The position numbers were made by a program, and so were the translations under genes. From assembly GCA_023101725.1 (NCBI GenBank), contig JALJCO010010453.1, forward strand, positions 186,001 to 250,000: 64,000 nucleotides of DNA. Direction: 5' to 3'. The notes beneath the pieces are model-generated. The model saw only the letters and a program-made list of their open reading frames with translations, was not told where the DNA came from and searched no databases. Positions 50,580 to 60,002 of this stretch are shown piece by piece. This stretch comes from Atherinomorus stipes (lineage: Eukaryota; Chordata; Actinopteri; Atheriniformes; Atherinidae). Numbering within the stretch: position 1 is the first letter of the stretch; the number at the start of each line of letters is the position of its first letter.

Positions 50580-51440
50580 ACCACCTGGATTTATGACTAC
50601 TTAACAAACAGACCACAGTTTGTGAGACTGAAAGGTTGTGTGTCTGAGATGGTGATCAGCAGCACTGGAGCACCATAAAGGACTGTACTCTCCATTCCTC
50701 TTCACACTGTACACCTCAGACTTCCATAACAACTCTGAGTCCTGTCATCTGCAGAAATACTCTGATGACTCTGCAGTTGTGGGGTGCATCAGTGATTGAC
50801 AAGAAGCCAAACACAGAGAATTGGTTGGCCAGTTTGTGAAATGGTGCAGTAACAATCACCTCATCTTTAATACCAGCAAAACTAAAGAAATGATTGTTGA
50901 CTTCAGGATGAGCAAGAATAAACAAAGAACTGTTTACATCCTGGGAGAGGAGGTGAAGGTGGTGGAGAATTACAAATACCTTGGAGTTCAGCAGGACAAC
51001 AGACTAGACTGGCAATGCAAAACTGAGTACATTTACAAGAAAGGTCAGCACAGACTACTGCTTAAGGAAGCTGAGATCATTCAACATCTGCATCAAGATG
51101 TTGCATACTGTATCTTCTATAAGTATGTTGTGGAAAGTGTAATCAGCTTTGCAGCCATCTACTGGGCCAGCAGAATCAGAACCAGAAACTTGAAGAGAGC
51201 AAACAAACTCATGAAGAAAGCTGGTTCTGTGCTGGGGATAACTCTAGAGCTGCTGGAGCTGATTGTCCACAAAAATAATGCCGCAATAGCTGCTAAAAAA
51301 TGATGGAGGATCCTTTACACCCCTTACACAACACGATAAAAAAGACAACAGAGTGTGTTCAGTGAGAGACTTCTTCAGGCCCACTGTAAGACAGGAAGGT
51401 ACAGAAGATCGTTCCTGGCATCAGCCATCAGCCTCCAGAA
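50580..51440 (+). pseudogene. LINE reverse transcriptase fragment (retrotransposon relic)
   Basis: Reading along the + strand: NRPQFVRLKGCV, VISSTGAP followed by a stop, LFTLYTSDF, YSDDSAVVGCISD (the Y/FxDD active-site motif, with two catalytic aspartates), then after another stop an open stretch at 50821-51303 with NHLIFNTSKTKEMIVDFR, YKYLGVQQDNRLDW and YKKGQHRLL, the thumb/C-terminal region. At least two stops break the frame, so it is inactive. Same family as the minus-strand copy at 28905-30100. Its continuation to about 51440 is the 3' tail. A Rex1/L2-type assignment is by memory. Confidence 0.75.
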
Positions 51441-51696
51441 CAAGACCACTTATTAATTATTATTATTATTTTTGTTATTGTTTTAAATTGTTTGTTTTTT
51501 TCTCAAATCCTACTACAATATTAACTTTTCATTTGGGATAAATAACCTATTTGTCATTTAATTTAATTTATTTCCAACACTTAAAATGTGCAAAAATATG
51601 TATTACTTTTAGCTTTATGTTAGTTTGTTCTAATATATATTCACAAATAGTTGTCTATCGTTATTATTGTTATTATAAAAGTATATAATGCTTTTT

Positions 51697-51734
51697 AATT
51701 ATTTAACTACCTATAACTAGGTAGTTAAATAATT
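51697..51734. repeat. short perfect palindrome
   Basis: Perfect 17-base arms (51697-51713 and 51718-51734) around TAAC, about 240 bp upstream of the mtrfr start codon. AT-rich; could form a cruciform or be a transposon footprint. Confidence 0.6.
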
Positions 51735-51814
51735 TAGTTTGTTCTACTTCCACACAGTGGCATTGAGGAGTAAAACTACATTCTATTAAGGCCACGAAGA
51801 ACAGCACGAGCCCG

Positions 51815-51835
51815 CTGATTGGCTGATTGGATGAC
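51815..51835 (+). promoter_or_regulatory. mtrfr: tandem inverted CCAAT boxes, mtrfr promoter
   Basis: Two ATTGG motifs at 51818-51822 and 51826-51830, about 150 bp before the mtrfr start codon, in the locally GC-richer sequence of a TATA-less promoter. NF-Y-type sites by motif. Confidence 0.45.
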
Positions 51836-51975
51836 TGTCAAAGGAAGCGAAGAAGAGTAGAAGACAACACAAACATGCTGACTGTGACCGTGAAGCCGTA
51901 ACAGAGCTGTTGTGGATATAATTCACAACTCCTCGGCTTGTATCTGTTAGCTGACATTAAGTAAAGTTTAATGTA

Positions 51976-53092
51976 ATGCTTTTGCCTGTTCCGTTCATCA
52001 GCCGTATGTTCAGCGTGTCCAGGCGGGTCTTATGGAGATCTGCCCCAAGTCTCTCTATGTTGCTCAGACCTACTCCTCCCGGAATGGCGTGTGTTTTGGC
52101 GGTTGGCAAGAGGGACCTGCCAGATCTTCCAATCCTGATGGAGGATGAGCTTGAGGAACAATTCGTGAGAGGATCCGGACCCGGAGGACAGGCTACTAAC
52201 AAAACCAGCAATTGTGTTGTACTCAAGCACATCCCTACGGGAATTGTTGTGAAGGTAAAGCAATTGTGTATGAGTAATCTTAAGTGGAAAATGTATAATA
52301 GACAATTAAGAATGACCCCCCCAGTGAACATACAGTTGGAAATAGAAGTTAATCAACTGCGTCATCCTTAAGACAAAGTTATATTTATTTATTCTCGGTT
52401 TAGTTGCCTTTAATCACGACACTAGTTAAATAACATTGGAGGGACTTTTAACCTGGTGTTAGACAAGAGTTTTCACCTAAGTAAAAGTAAAACACTAATA
52501 CAATACTAGTTAAAAACTGCAATAATAATAATATAATTTTAAAACTGAAAATCAAGTATGAATTAGAGTGCATCCAGTAGGGAAAGGGTCCTTAGTGTAC
52601 AGTACTTATACTGTTACTGCTATTATCATTATTATTATCTCTCCTTCAATATCAAAGCATTAATTTACTGGTGTAATAGTTGGAGCCTATAACTTTACAT
52701 ATCAAGCTGTAACGGACATATTTCAGTATAAATTAGTTTGCCTGAATGTCTTTTACTTTTGTGGAATACTTTGGTCCTGCTAATGTGTTTTGACAAACCT
52801 CAACCAAGATTGTGATTTCTAGCCCGTTCATGTTCTACCTTTCATTCTGTTTCCCTTCCAGTGCCATCAGACCAGATCTGTGGATATAAATCGAAAGCGT
52901 GCCAGGGAGATTATGAGAGAGAAACTTGATGTTGCATATAAAGGAGAGCTCAGTGAATTTCTTGTGAAGAAGAGAGAGTCTGTTTTAAAAAAGCAAGAGA
53001 AGAGGAAGAAGGTGAATGAGAATCTGGAGAGGAAAAGACTGTTTAAAGAGGGTCTGGCTGGAGACTCCAAACCTGGGAATGATACTGTTTAA
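51976..53092 (+). CDS. mtrfr: mitochondrial translation release factor in rescue (C12orf65 homologue), 2 exons
   Basis: Coding exons 51976-52254 (donor GTAAAG) and 52862-53092 (acceptor CCAG; stop TAA), giving 169 residues against 166 in human. The N-terminus ([20 protein letters not shown]) is basic, hydrophobic and free of acidic residues, as in a mitochondrial presequence; a second ATG at codon 11 could also serve. The core has [12 protein letters not shown] with GGQ at residues 70-72, the motif that triggers peptidyl-tRNA hydrolysis in class I release factors; the codon-recognition domain is absent, as is usual for the family. The C-terminal tail is lysine-rich and helical ([20 protein letters not shown]), as in ribosome-rescue factors. 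Known role: with MTRES1 it frees nascent chains from split mitochondrial large subunits; human mutations cause a mitochondrial translation defect. Poly(A) signal AATAAA at 53299-53304. Confidence 0.92.
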
Positions 53093-53298
53093 AATGTGTA
53101 TGCTGAAAATAGAATATGGACCAGATACCTCAATGAACTTGTATTTGTATGCATGCAAGAACTGAAGAACAGCATCTGAAAAAGGAAGTATTGTCAGAAT
53201 GAAATATCAAATAATTATGTTTGTTGTTGTGTCAATAATGTAAGATTACTGCATGTTGCAGTTTATATACTGTTACACAAATCAAATTGAAATTAAGT

Positions 53299-53304
53299 AA
53301 TAAA
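53299..53304 (+). terminator. poly(A) signal of mtrfr
   Basis: AATAAA about 207 bases after the mtrfr stop codon, the first canonical hexamer downstream. Confidence 0.6.
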
Positions 53305-53439
53305 AGATAGATAAAACATTCATGCTAATCTTTCAGCTCTTTATGAACATTTTCCAGACCGAGAAATGCAAATAAATATTTTGATAAATATTTTTACCTG
53401 GAAATTTACTGTAGATGTTATTAGACATCTGACCAGGGA

Positions 53440-54345
53440 GGTGTCCAGGAGGTATCGTGCCCAGATGCTTGAGCCTCCTCATCTGGCTCCTCCGATGCAG
53501 AGGAGCAGCGGTTCTACTTTGAGCCGCTCCCGGATGACCGAGCTCACTCCATCCCTAAGGGAGAGACCTGCTATACTGCGGAGGAAATTCATTTTGGCCG
53601 CTTGTACCCACAATCTCCTTCTTTCGGTCACTACTTTCAGCTTGTGACCATGAGTGAGGGTAGGAACTGGTAAATCAAGAGCTTTGCATTCTGGCTCAGC
53701 TCCTTCTAAACCAAGACAGGCCAATTCAGAGTCCACACCAATCTGTCAATCTCCCGCTCCATTCTTCCCTCACTTGTGAACAAGACCCCAAGATACCTGA
53801 ACTCCTCCACCTGGGGCAGGACCTTGTCCCTGACCTGGAGAGTACACTCCACCCTTTTCCAGGTGAGGATCATGGTCTCGGATTTGGAGGTGCTTATTCT
53901 CGTCCCAGCCGCTTCACACTGTGCTGCGAATCGCCCCAGCGAGAGTTGGAGATCACGACCCGATGAAGCCGACATCTTCAAAAACCACATCATCTGCAAA
54001 AAGCAGGGACCCAATCCTGAGGCCACCAAACCGGATCCCCTCAACACCTCGGCTGCACCTAGAAATCCTGTCCATAAAGGTTATGAACAGGATTGGTGAC
54101 AAAGGGCAGCCTTGGCGCAGTCTAACGGAAATGGATCTGACCTACAGCTGGAAATGCTGGAAACCCAGACAGACAAGACCCAGGACATGCTGGAGGGAGG
54201 GACTATGTCTCTCGGCTGGCCTGGGAACGCCTCGGGATTCCCCTGGATGAACTGCCGGCTGTGGTTGGGATGAGGGAAGTCAGGGCTTCCCTGCTAGCTG
54301 CCCTCGCAACCTGACCCCGGACAAGTGGAAGAAGAAGAGAGGAGG
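53440..54345. mobile_element. LINE fragment with 5' inversion (twin-priming structure)
   Basis: About 53440-54140 reads as LINE reverse transcriptase C-terminal sequence on the minus strand (LGRFAAQCEAAGTRISTSKS, VLPQVEEFRYLGVLFTSEGR, AGLSLRDGVSS, all degenerate). From about 54150 to 54310 the next, more C-terminal part of the same protein reads on the plus strand (RDYVSRLAWERLGIPLDELP). The two pieces are adjacent in the element but lie head to head here, with the inverted piece first, as twin priming produces. Several frame breaks; not active. The family differs from the LINE copies at 28905 and 50580. Confidence 0.7.
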
Positions 54346-54900
54346 CAAGAGACATATTTTAGTAGCATTTTTCCTCTTACTTTTGTTCTCACATGTCAGT
54401 CTAGACCATTTATTACTGGGTCAACTGGCAGTGAAATGACTACATGATTTAAAAAGCATGCATGGGATTTTAGAGCTGCTTTTCCCAACTTCCGTCTCCT
54501 ATCACTAGATGTCAGCAAAAGCCAAAAGACTTGCAACATATACAGTATTGAATATACAGCATCACTATAATTAAGGCACCTATCTGTCTGTCTGTCTGAC
54601 TATGGTATTTCTTAGCTCAAACCTCTGTACAATATACCATATATATGAATAACTAGTGAACACAGTATATAATATGGAGTGTTATATGATCCGAAACCAT
54701 GCTTTCGTCTGTTTAGTTGCCTTTATTGCAATGCTCTGAGACTTTCTTTTATAAGTTTTTGATGTGAGGTCTCAAGTTTCTTATACTTTTTTTTTTTTAA
54801 TGCAAAAGAAAAAATGGATTTTTACCTCAAACTTTATTCAGTTGCAAATGTTTCGAAAGGTCCAACACGCTTTTTGTGAATCACATGTCCTGTGAAGAAG
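54346..54900. other. intergenic sequence upstream of kmt5a
   Basis: AT-rich with a CTGT repeat (54582-54598) and a T-run (54787-54798). No gene or clear repeat seen. Confidence 0.5.
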
Positions 54901-54919
54901 GCGGAGTGGGCAGCCAGAG

Positions 54920-55135
54920 TTGCAGCCAATGAAAAGGCTGCTCATGCGCGCGCCTCGCCCGTCTAGACGAAACAGCCAATGAGAGGTGTTATAGCACTTT
55001 TAAATCCTCCACGTTCTCCGTGACCTGCTTCGTGCTGTAGTGGTCAATAGAGAAGCTGAGAGAAGATTCCGTGGACACGGAGGACAACATTTTTAAGACC
55101 TCACATCGTTTTTGGATATTATTCTGAGAACTGAG
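54920..55135 (+). promoter_or_regulatory. kmt5a: kmt5a promoter and 5' UTR
   Basis: Two CCAAT boxes in the same context (GCCAATGA) at 54926-54930 and 54976-54980, exactly 50 bp apart, with a GCGCGC stretch between, then a TATA-like TTTTAAAT at 54998-55005. The start site is expected near 55030, leaving a 5' UTR of about 100 bases before ATG at 55136. Paired CCAAT boxes are common in cell-cycle promoters, which fits kmt5a, whose protein peaks at G2/M. Confidence 0.55.
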
Positions 55136-58100
55136 ATGGCAAAAGGTTGACTCATGAGTTCTTTTTTAACTGTTTTGTGTCGCATAGAAGTTGCTGTTAG
55201 TCATGTAGCCGCCAGCGAACACAGGATAAACTTTAATAGACTTATGAAAGTCGCCGGCTTTGGTATATTTTCTTATAATTTACATAGTTATGCTTATGCC
55301 TGTTGACATGTTTCTAAAGGGAAGAAAAATGTACTGAAAGCCGACAAAAAGCCAGAGGACACTGATGAACATAAAGTCCCCTCACAGACTGAGACAAAGG
55401 AGAACAAGCCTGCAACTAGCAAGGTATGCTTTGGTTTTATGTACACGTTTGTTTGCAAAATAACGAAGCAAACCAATGTTTTGATAATATTTAGTGTTGA
55501 CTCAACCAAAATGTACTCTTACAGGGATCAATGCCTCCGCTTTGTCTAACATAAACTTTGTGTTTACACACTACACTGCAGGATGTGTCGTTGTACAGGC
55601 TCTCTTAACTCTTGAACACACCAAGCTAAGGCGCCCCCCCCCTCCCCACCCCCCTCAACCCACCCATGGCCATAATGTTTTTAAAAGTTTAAGTGCATAC
55701 AGGAAGTGTCCCATGATGTATGTGAGTAAAGAGGTTTGACTGTAACAAGAACCGTGAGGGTATTTTTTTTTTTTTAATCAACCCACCACCATCGTCTGAT
55801 TCCAACCACATTTACTCAGGCTTTCTTTATTTATTTCTGTTTATCTGGTTGTACTCAGGAACCTAAAAATCAGTTGTATTATCATTATGTCCAGCAATAT
55901 TGACTCAAAATTGTACAAATACCAATATATTTTTACTTTACTTTCAGCAAACAACCCAAAATGGCATTAGCACAAATTGTCAGCTTGTTGCACTTAGAAC
56001 TGTTTCAAACAAACAAACAAACAAAAAAACTAAACTAAACTGCAAATGAAACATCTGATGTAAACATTGGTCTTGCCAGTATGAAGTGGTGACTTGATAA
56101 ATAAATATGATTGCAATAAATAACTAATTGTGTGACTATGCATACTACTTCTTTAATCAGCTAGATCAGGGCTGTCCAATTGGGGCACGGGGGCCAAAGT
56201 TGGCCCGCAAGTGATTATTTTTGGCCCGCCACCAATTGTCCTTTGTTTTTTTTTTTTGTTTTTTTTAAATTATGATTTTCCCAGCTGTGTGAAAAGTTCT
56301 TCTATTTATTCATTTTTGCACTTCCCTTTCTGACCATAAATTAACATTGCATTACATTGTGGGTAGGGTGGTGCTGTTGTTCTATCAGCTCAGATCTGGA
56401 AGCCCATAATCAGATAATAAGATTCTATCCAAAACAAAACTGCATACAAAGTAATGTAAAAAAAACAAATAATGAACACAATAAAGAACAGTGTTATTCA
56501 TTTTCCACATTACTTTATATGAGGTTTTATGTTGAACAATTACACTATGGGCTAAGCATATTTAATTTCTTGCATTGCAACATCAATTTTAATTTTGGCC
56601 CGTGACCATATTGTTCCAGGTATGGAGCTGTACTTGTATATGCTTCTACAGCAGTGGTTCTCAAACGGGGGGGTCAGCCAGGCCTATAGTTTTTGTACTT
56701 CTAACAAAAAATGGGCATGTTCTTTAAAGTACTAATGAACAAATAATGATGACTCAAAAGGCATTGCCCGCCCCCCAAATGCAGTGTATTTTTTCATGTA
56801 TCTCATGGTAAATGTTTGGGTGCATGTGGTAGCGGTGGTGGGATGGGGGGAGCTTAAAATGATCATTTCTGATGAAAAGGGGGCCCTGCAAAAAAAGTTT
56901 GAGAACCACTGTTCTACAGTCTTGCAAAAATTAACACTGAATTTCTTTGCTCTATGGATTCTTAATTTTCTGTCTAACCAAAGCTAATGAAATTTCTTGC
57001 AGAATAATTTGGGTACAGTACAGTCAATTCTGCGGAGTCCAAGTAAACCAAGATCTCCTCTGAGTGACAGTTCCAGCATGCTGATCCAAGAGGGAAACGA
57101 TTCTGATGTAAATAATCCAGATGTGTCAACAATGAATAAAGGCGAGTATTTATATATTTATAACTGGTTGAACAGACTAATCTGAAAACACATTGTTTTC
57201 AAATTAGTCAGTTCAACCTGAAAACTCGTTGTTTGGTCAGTTCTAAGACATGGATTCTTGAGTTATTTTGCTTTTGACCTCTTAATCACTATATGGTCAG
57301 CAGATCCATGTATGCTACACAAACATTTCCACCAGAATGGTTGCACTGTTCACATCTTATGACACAACTTACAGTAACTGCATTTCTGAGGGAGTCTCAC
57401 TTTCTTGATTATGGCTAAAAGGCTTAAGGCAGTTGTCAGTTTCATTCTTTGTTTCCTTCTCATTTTAGATATCCCCAGTAAAATTAAATCTGAGAGCTGT
57501 GAGTCCAAAGAGCAGAAACCTGAAGTGGCTTCTCACAGTCATGGGACAAAAAAACAGAGTGCTGAGCAACTCCAGCAGAAAGAGACAACACAAACGGATG
57601 TCAGGTCTAAAAAAAGCAGCGAAGTTCCAGCATCCAAACCTCGGAACAGAACTGGTCGCAAGCATAGAGCAAAAAAGTGAGCCAGCAAAGCCAACGTGTC
57701 AACAATACGTGGTCACAAGAAGAAAAGAAAGAAAGAATGTGATCTTTTCTTAAAAAAATCTCTTTTCAGGACGGAGAACAAAGCTTCCCAAAACAGAAAG
57801 GTCACGGACTATTTCCCCATCAGACGGAGTAACAGGAAAACGAAAACGGAGCTAAAGGTTTGTATGAGATGTCCATGAATGCGGAGGATTGTAGCTGTAA
57901 ATATCATTTTTTTGCTCTTATTTTTGCCTCCTTATTCACTAGGGTGAAGAAGACAGACATATTGATGACTTGATAAATAATGGCACTGAAGAAGGAATGC
58001 AGGTAACATTTAAGAGTTTGAATGGGTATGAACCTTTGAACAGTATGAACCTCTTTGAAACTGCAACATGCAAGACATAGTTATTAGCTGCTGTCAGAGA

Positions 58101-59007
58101 TGAACGCTGAGGATTTGTTTGTGACAAATCAGGTATTTATACAGCTGATAAGTGTCTAACATCTTTGCTTAATCAGTTAAACTTCACACTTTTGAATGTC
58201 AACAGGTCCAACACATAGAAGGAAAAGGAAGAGGAGTATTTGCCATTAAGGGTTTCAAAAAGGGAGATTTTGTGGTTGAGTATCATGGCGACCTACTGGA
58301 CCTAACCCAAGCTAAAATGCGAGAGGACCATTATGCTCAGGATCCCCAAACAGGCTGTTACATGTACTATTTCCAGTATCAATCTAAAACTTACTGGTAA
58401 GTCCAAATGTCACCAGTTTAAATAGGTGAACACTAAATCCATGTCTGTATCTTATGCCCAAAGTCAAATTTAAAAGAATTACGAGAGCACCACACAGTCA
58501 CTTTTAAACTTATCACAGGCAATACAATATGTTGTAGACGTTATCTTCAAGTCTTTTTGTGTTCTTGACAGATTAAAATTGTGATTTTCTTCTAAAAAGC
58601 CAACTTCAAAATATTATATATGACATTGATGTCAAAGTTAGGGTTCAGACCCGAAAAGCCTTGGAAAATCTTTTCTTCAAGGCAGACCCTTTGTAAAATA
58701 ATTCGTAGCAAGAACCAGTAGTGTAGTAAGCTCAAAAAGGTTGGATCTCTAGCATGAGTAACTGCTTCATCTTGTGCTTCCTGAAACATATTACAGTGTA
58801 GATGCCACAAAGGAAACCGGCCGTCTTGGAAGACTCATCAACCACAGTAAAACTGGAAATTGCCAGACAAGGCTCCACGCCATTGATGGAACCCCTCATC
58901 TGATCTTGGTGGCTTCCAGAGACATCGAAGCAGAGGAGGAGCTGCTGTATGACTACGGTGATCGGAGCAAGGCCTCAGTCTCCGCGCACCCTTGGCTCAA
59001 ATATTGA
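55136..59007 (+). CDS. kmt5a: histone H4K20 monomethyltransferase KMT5A (SET8/PR-Set7), 8 coding exons
   Basis: Exons 55136-55145, 55320-55423, 57003-57141, 57469-57676, 57770-57857, 57943-58002, 58206-58396 and 58797-59007 join into 336 residues. The SET domain fills residues 204-336: GKGRGVFA (209-216), VVEYHGDL, the substrate/cofactor loop GRLGRLINHSKTGNCQ with NHS at 282-284, and ELLYDYGDRSKAS with the conserved tyrosines at 318 and 320; it ends at HPWLKY without a post-SET zinc site, as in this family. Residues 162-173, NRKVTDYFPIRR, match the PCNA-binding degron read by CRL4-Cdt2, so S-phase destruction should be kept. The N-terminal half is poorly conserved and Lys/Ser-rich. The enzyme monomethylates H4 Lys20 on nucleosomes, needed for chromosome compaction and replication control. 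Intron 3 uses a GC donor. Teleosts have two kmt5a copies; which one this is cannot be decided here. Confidence 0.93.
56167..56620. mobile_element. probable hAT-like relic, right end unclear
   Basis: Begins CAGGGCTGTCCAATTGGGGC, followed by GGCCCGCAAGTG and TTGGCCCGCC; a GGCCCGTGACCA near 56598 may be the degraded other end. The terminal type is common in vertebrate hAT MITEs. No target duplication found. Confidence 0.4.
56652..56911. mobile_element. hAT MITE with intact target duplication
   Basis: Perfect 15-base ends CAGTGGTTCTCAAAC and GTTTGAGAACCACTG enclose 260 bp. They are flanked by an exact 8-bp duplication TTCTACAG (56644-56651 and 56912-56919), as made by hAT transposases. The inside is non-coding. 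It lies in kmt5a intron 2. Confidence 0.88.
57142..57468 (+). other. kmt5a: kmt5a intron 3, GC-AG type
   Basis: Frame demands that exon 3 end at 57141 (AATAAAG) and exon 4 start at 57469 (after TTTTAG). The intron then begins GCGAGT. The nearest GT, four bases on, would put a stop into exon 4 at once. GC donors are a known minor class, usually with AG before the junction, as here. Confidence 0.75.
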
Positions 59008-59315
59008 AACCACAAACATGAGAGTTTACCTTTTGACATGAATTATCTCTGTAAATGTCATCCTTGTGTAAAAGATGCCAGACATGAACAGTTTCCAAAA
59101 TGTTTTTTTTTTTTAAAAATGTCTAAATAGTCTTTGTTTTAAACAAAGGCAACTGCTTAAATTCTCTGAAGAGGTGTATTTTTTGATTAATTTACTTTTA
59201 TTGTGCTTTTATATTCTATTTTTATAAATTAAATGTAGCAGACTGATACAAGCTTGAGGAGTATTTTCCCATGAGTTGTATTTTATTATCCTATTCTGGC
59301 TGTTGTAAATTGAAG

Positions 59316-59321
59316 AATAAA
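59316..59321 (+). terminator. poly(A) signal of kmt5a
   Basis: AATAAA 309 bases after the stop codon, in a T-rich 3' UTR. Confidence 0.6.
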
Positions 59322-59636
59322 GTTTAATTCCACTTGCAGCATGGACAGTGCTGAAGAGACTTCAAACAATGTTTAACTTCAAATACCTAAAACATTATCT
59401 TGTATCTGATTTAAAATCAACATATAAAAACAAAACTGGATTTAATCAGTAGACATAGTGGACTAGCAAATTATTCAAATTATTCAGTTTCATACAACTG
59501 TGATTCTACCAGGCCAGACTACAGTAGCTGGCACCGGTCTCCTGTGATTTCTTAAGACTGACAAGGGATCAGAAGCTGAAACACTCATAACAAAAGCCTT
59601 CAAATATTCAGGCCAAATAAAAAGCACAAGAACATT

Positions 59637-59642
59637 TTTATT
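59637..59642 (-). terminator. candidate poly(A) signal of rilpl2
   Basis: AATAAA on the minus strand, about 360 bases after the rilpl2 stop at 60003. Confidence 0.45.
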
Positions 59643-60002
59643 CATCTTGCTCTTCCTTTCTTTGGTCCAAATAATAGAAAAAACATTTGATGAGTGAGCC
59701 ATGAAGGCTTAATTAAAAAAAAAAAAAATCATTTTCAAAACAACTTTCATTTTGAGTGAACATTTTTGAATGACTAACATTATAATACTTTCCAGTTTCT
59801 TAGTTATAAATTCTTTTCATATAATTGTTTAACCATAGCAACTCTGTAATACTAAAATCCTCTTAGGTGAAAATTACCAGTACAAAAGATTGTGCTTGTT
59901 AGATTGACAAGTAAAAAAAGAAAAGTCATTGCAAAAGTGGTTAAAGTGTGCTGACAAATCCTGTTTGCCTCCTACATGGTCAGTGCTTGTGAAAAGTTTT
60001 TC

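Larger units (their letters stand above)
47061..51780. other. intergenic region between pitpnm2 promoter and mtrfr
   Basis: Holds a CTCF-like motif (47385-47400), a GACA/GATA simple repeat (47699-47721), a long TIR element (48355-49613), a SINE-like repeat (50125-50460), a TA microsatellite, a LINE fragment (50580-51440) and a short palindrome (51697-51734). No gene seen. Confidence 0.6.
55424..57002 (+). other. kmt5a intron 2 with hAT-type repeats
   Basis: A 1.6 kb intron holding a T-run (55763-55776), a C-rich tract (55633-55660), a CAGGGCTGTCCAATTGGGGC hAT-like left end at 56167 and a complete small hAT element at 56652-56911. No exon seen. Confidence 0.6.
59008..60002. other. convergent 3' region of kmt5a and rilpl2
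   Basis: Poly(A) signals face each other: AATAAA at 59316-59321 for kmt5a (+) and TTTATT at 59637-59642, i.e. AATAAA on the minus strand, for rilpl2. About 300 bp separates the expected transcript ends. An A-run lies at 59716-59728. Confidence 0.6.

Noticed and set aside
50821..51303. 160-codon open frame as a host gene
   Set aside because: It is the C-terminal RT region of a LINE, with in-frame stops just upstream in the conserved RT motifs.
52255..52371. Continuation of the mtrfr exon 1 frame to a stop at 52371
   Set aside because: Reads through the donor GTAAAG. The spliced form with exon 2 restores the family C-terminus, so the unspliced tail is not coding.
53706..54099. Overlapping frames of 107-113 codons on both strands
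   Set aside because: Minus-strand frame is LINE RT; the plus-strand one is its antisense shadow.
57405..57680. 91-codon frame starting with ATG upstream of kmt5a exon 4
   Set aside because: Its first part is the intron running into exon 4; frame and junctions show it is exon 4 of kmt5a with intron sequence attached and a false stop past the donor.
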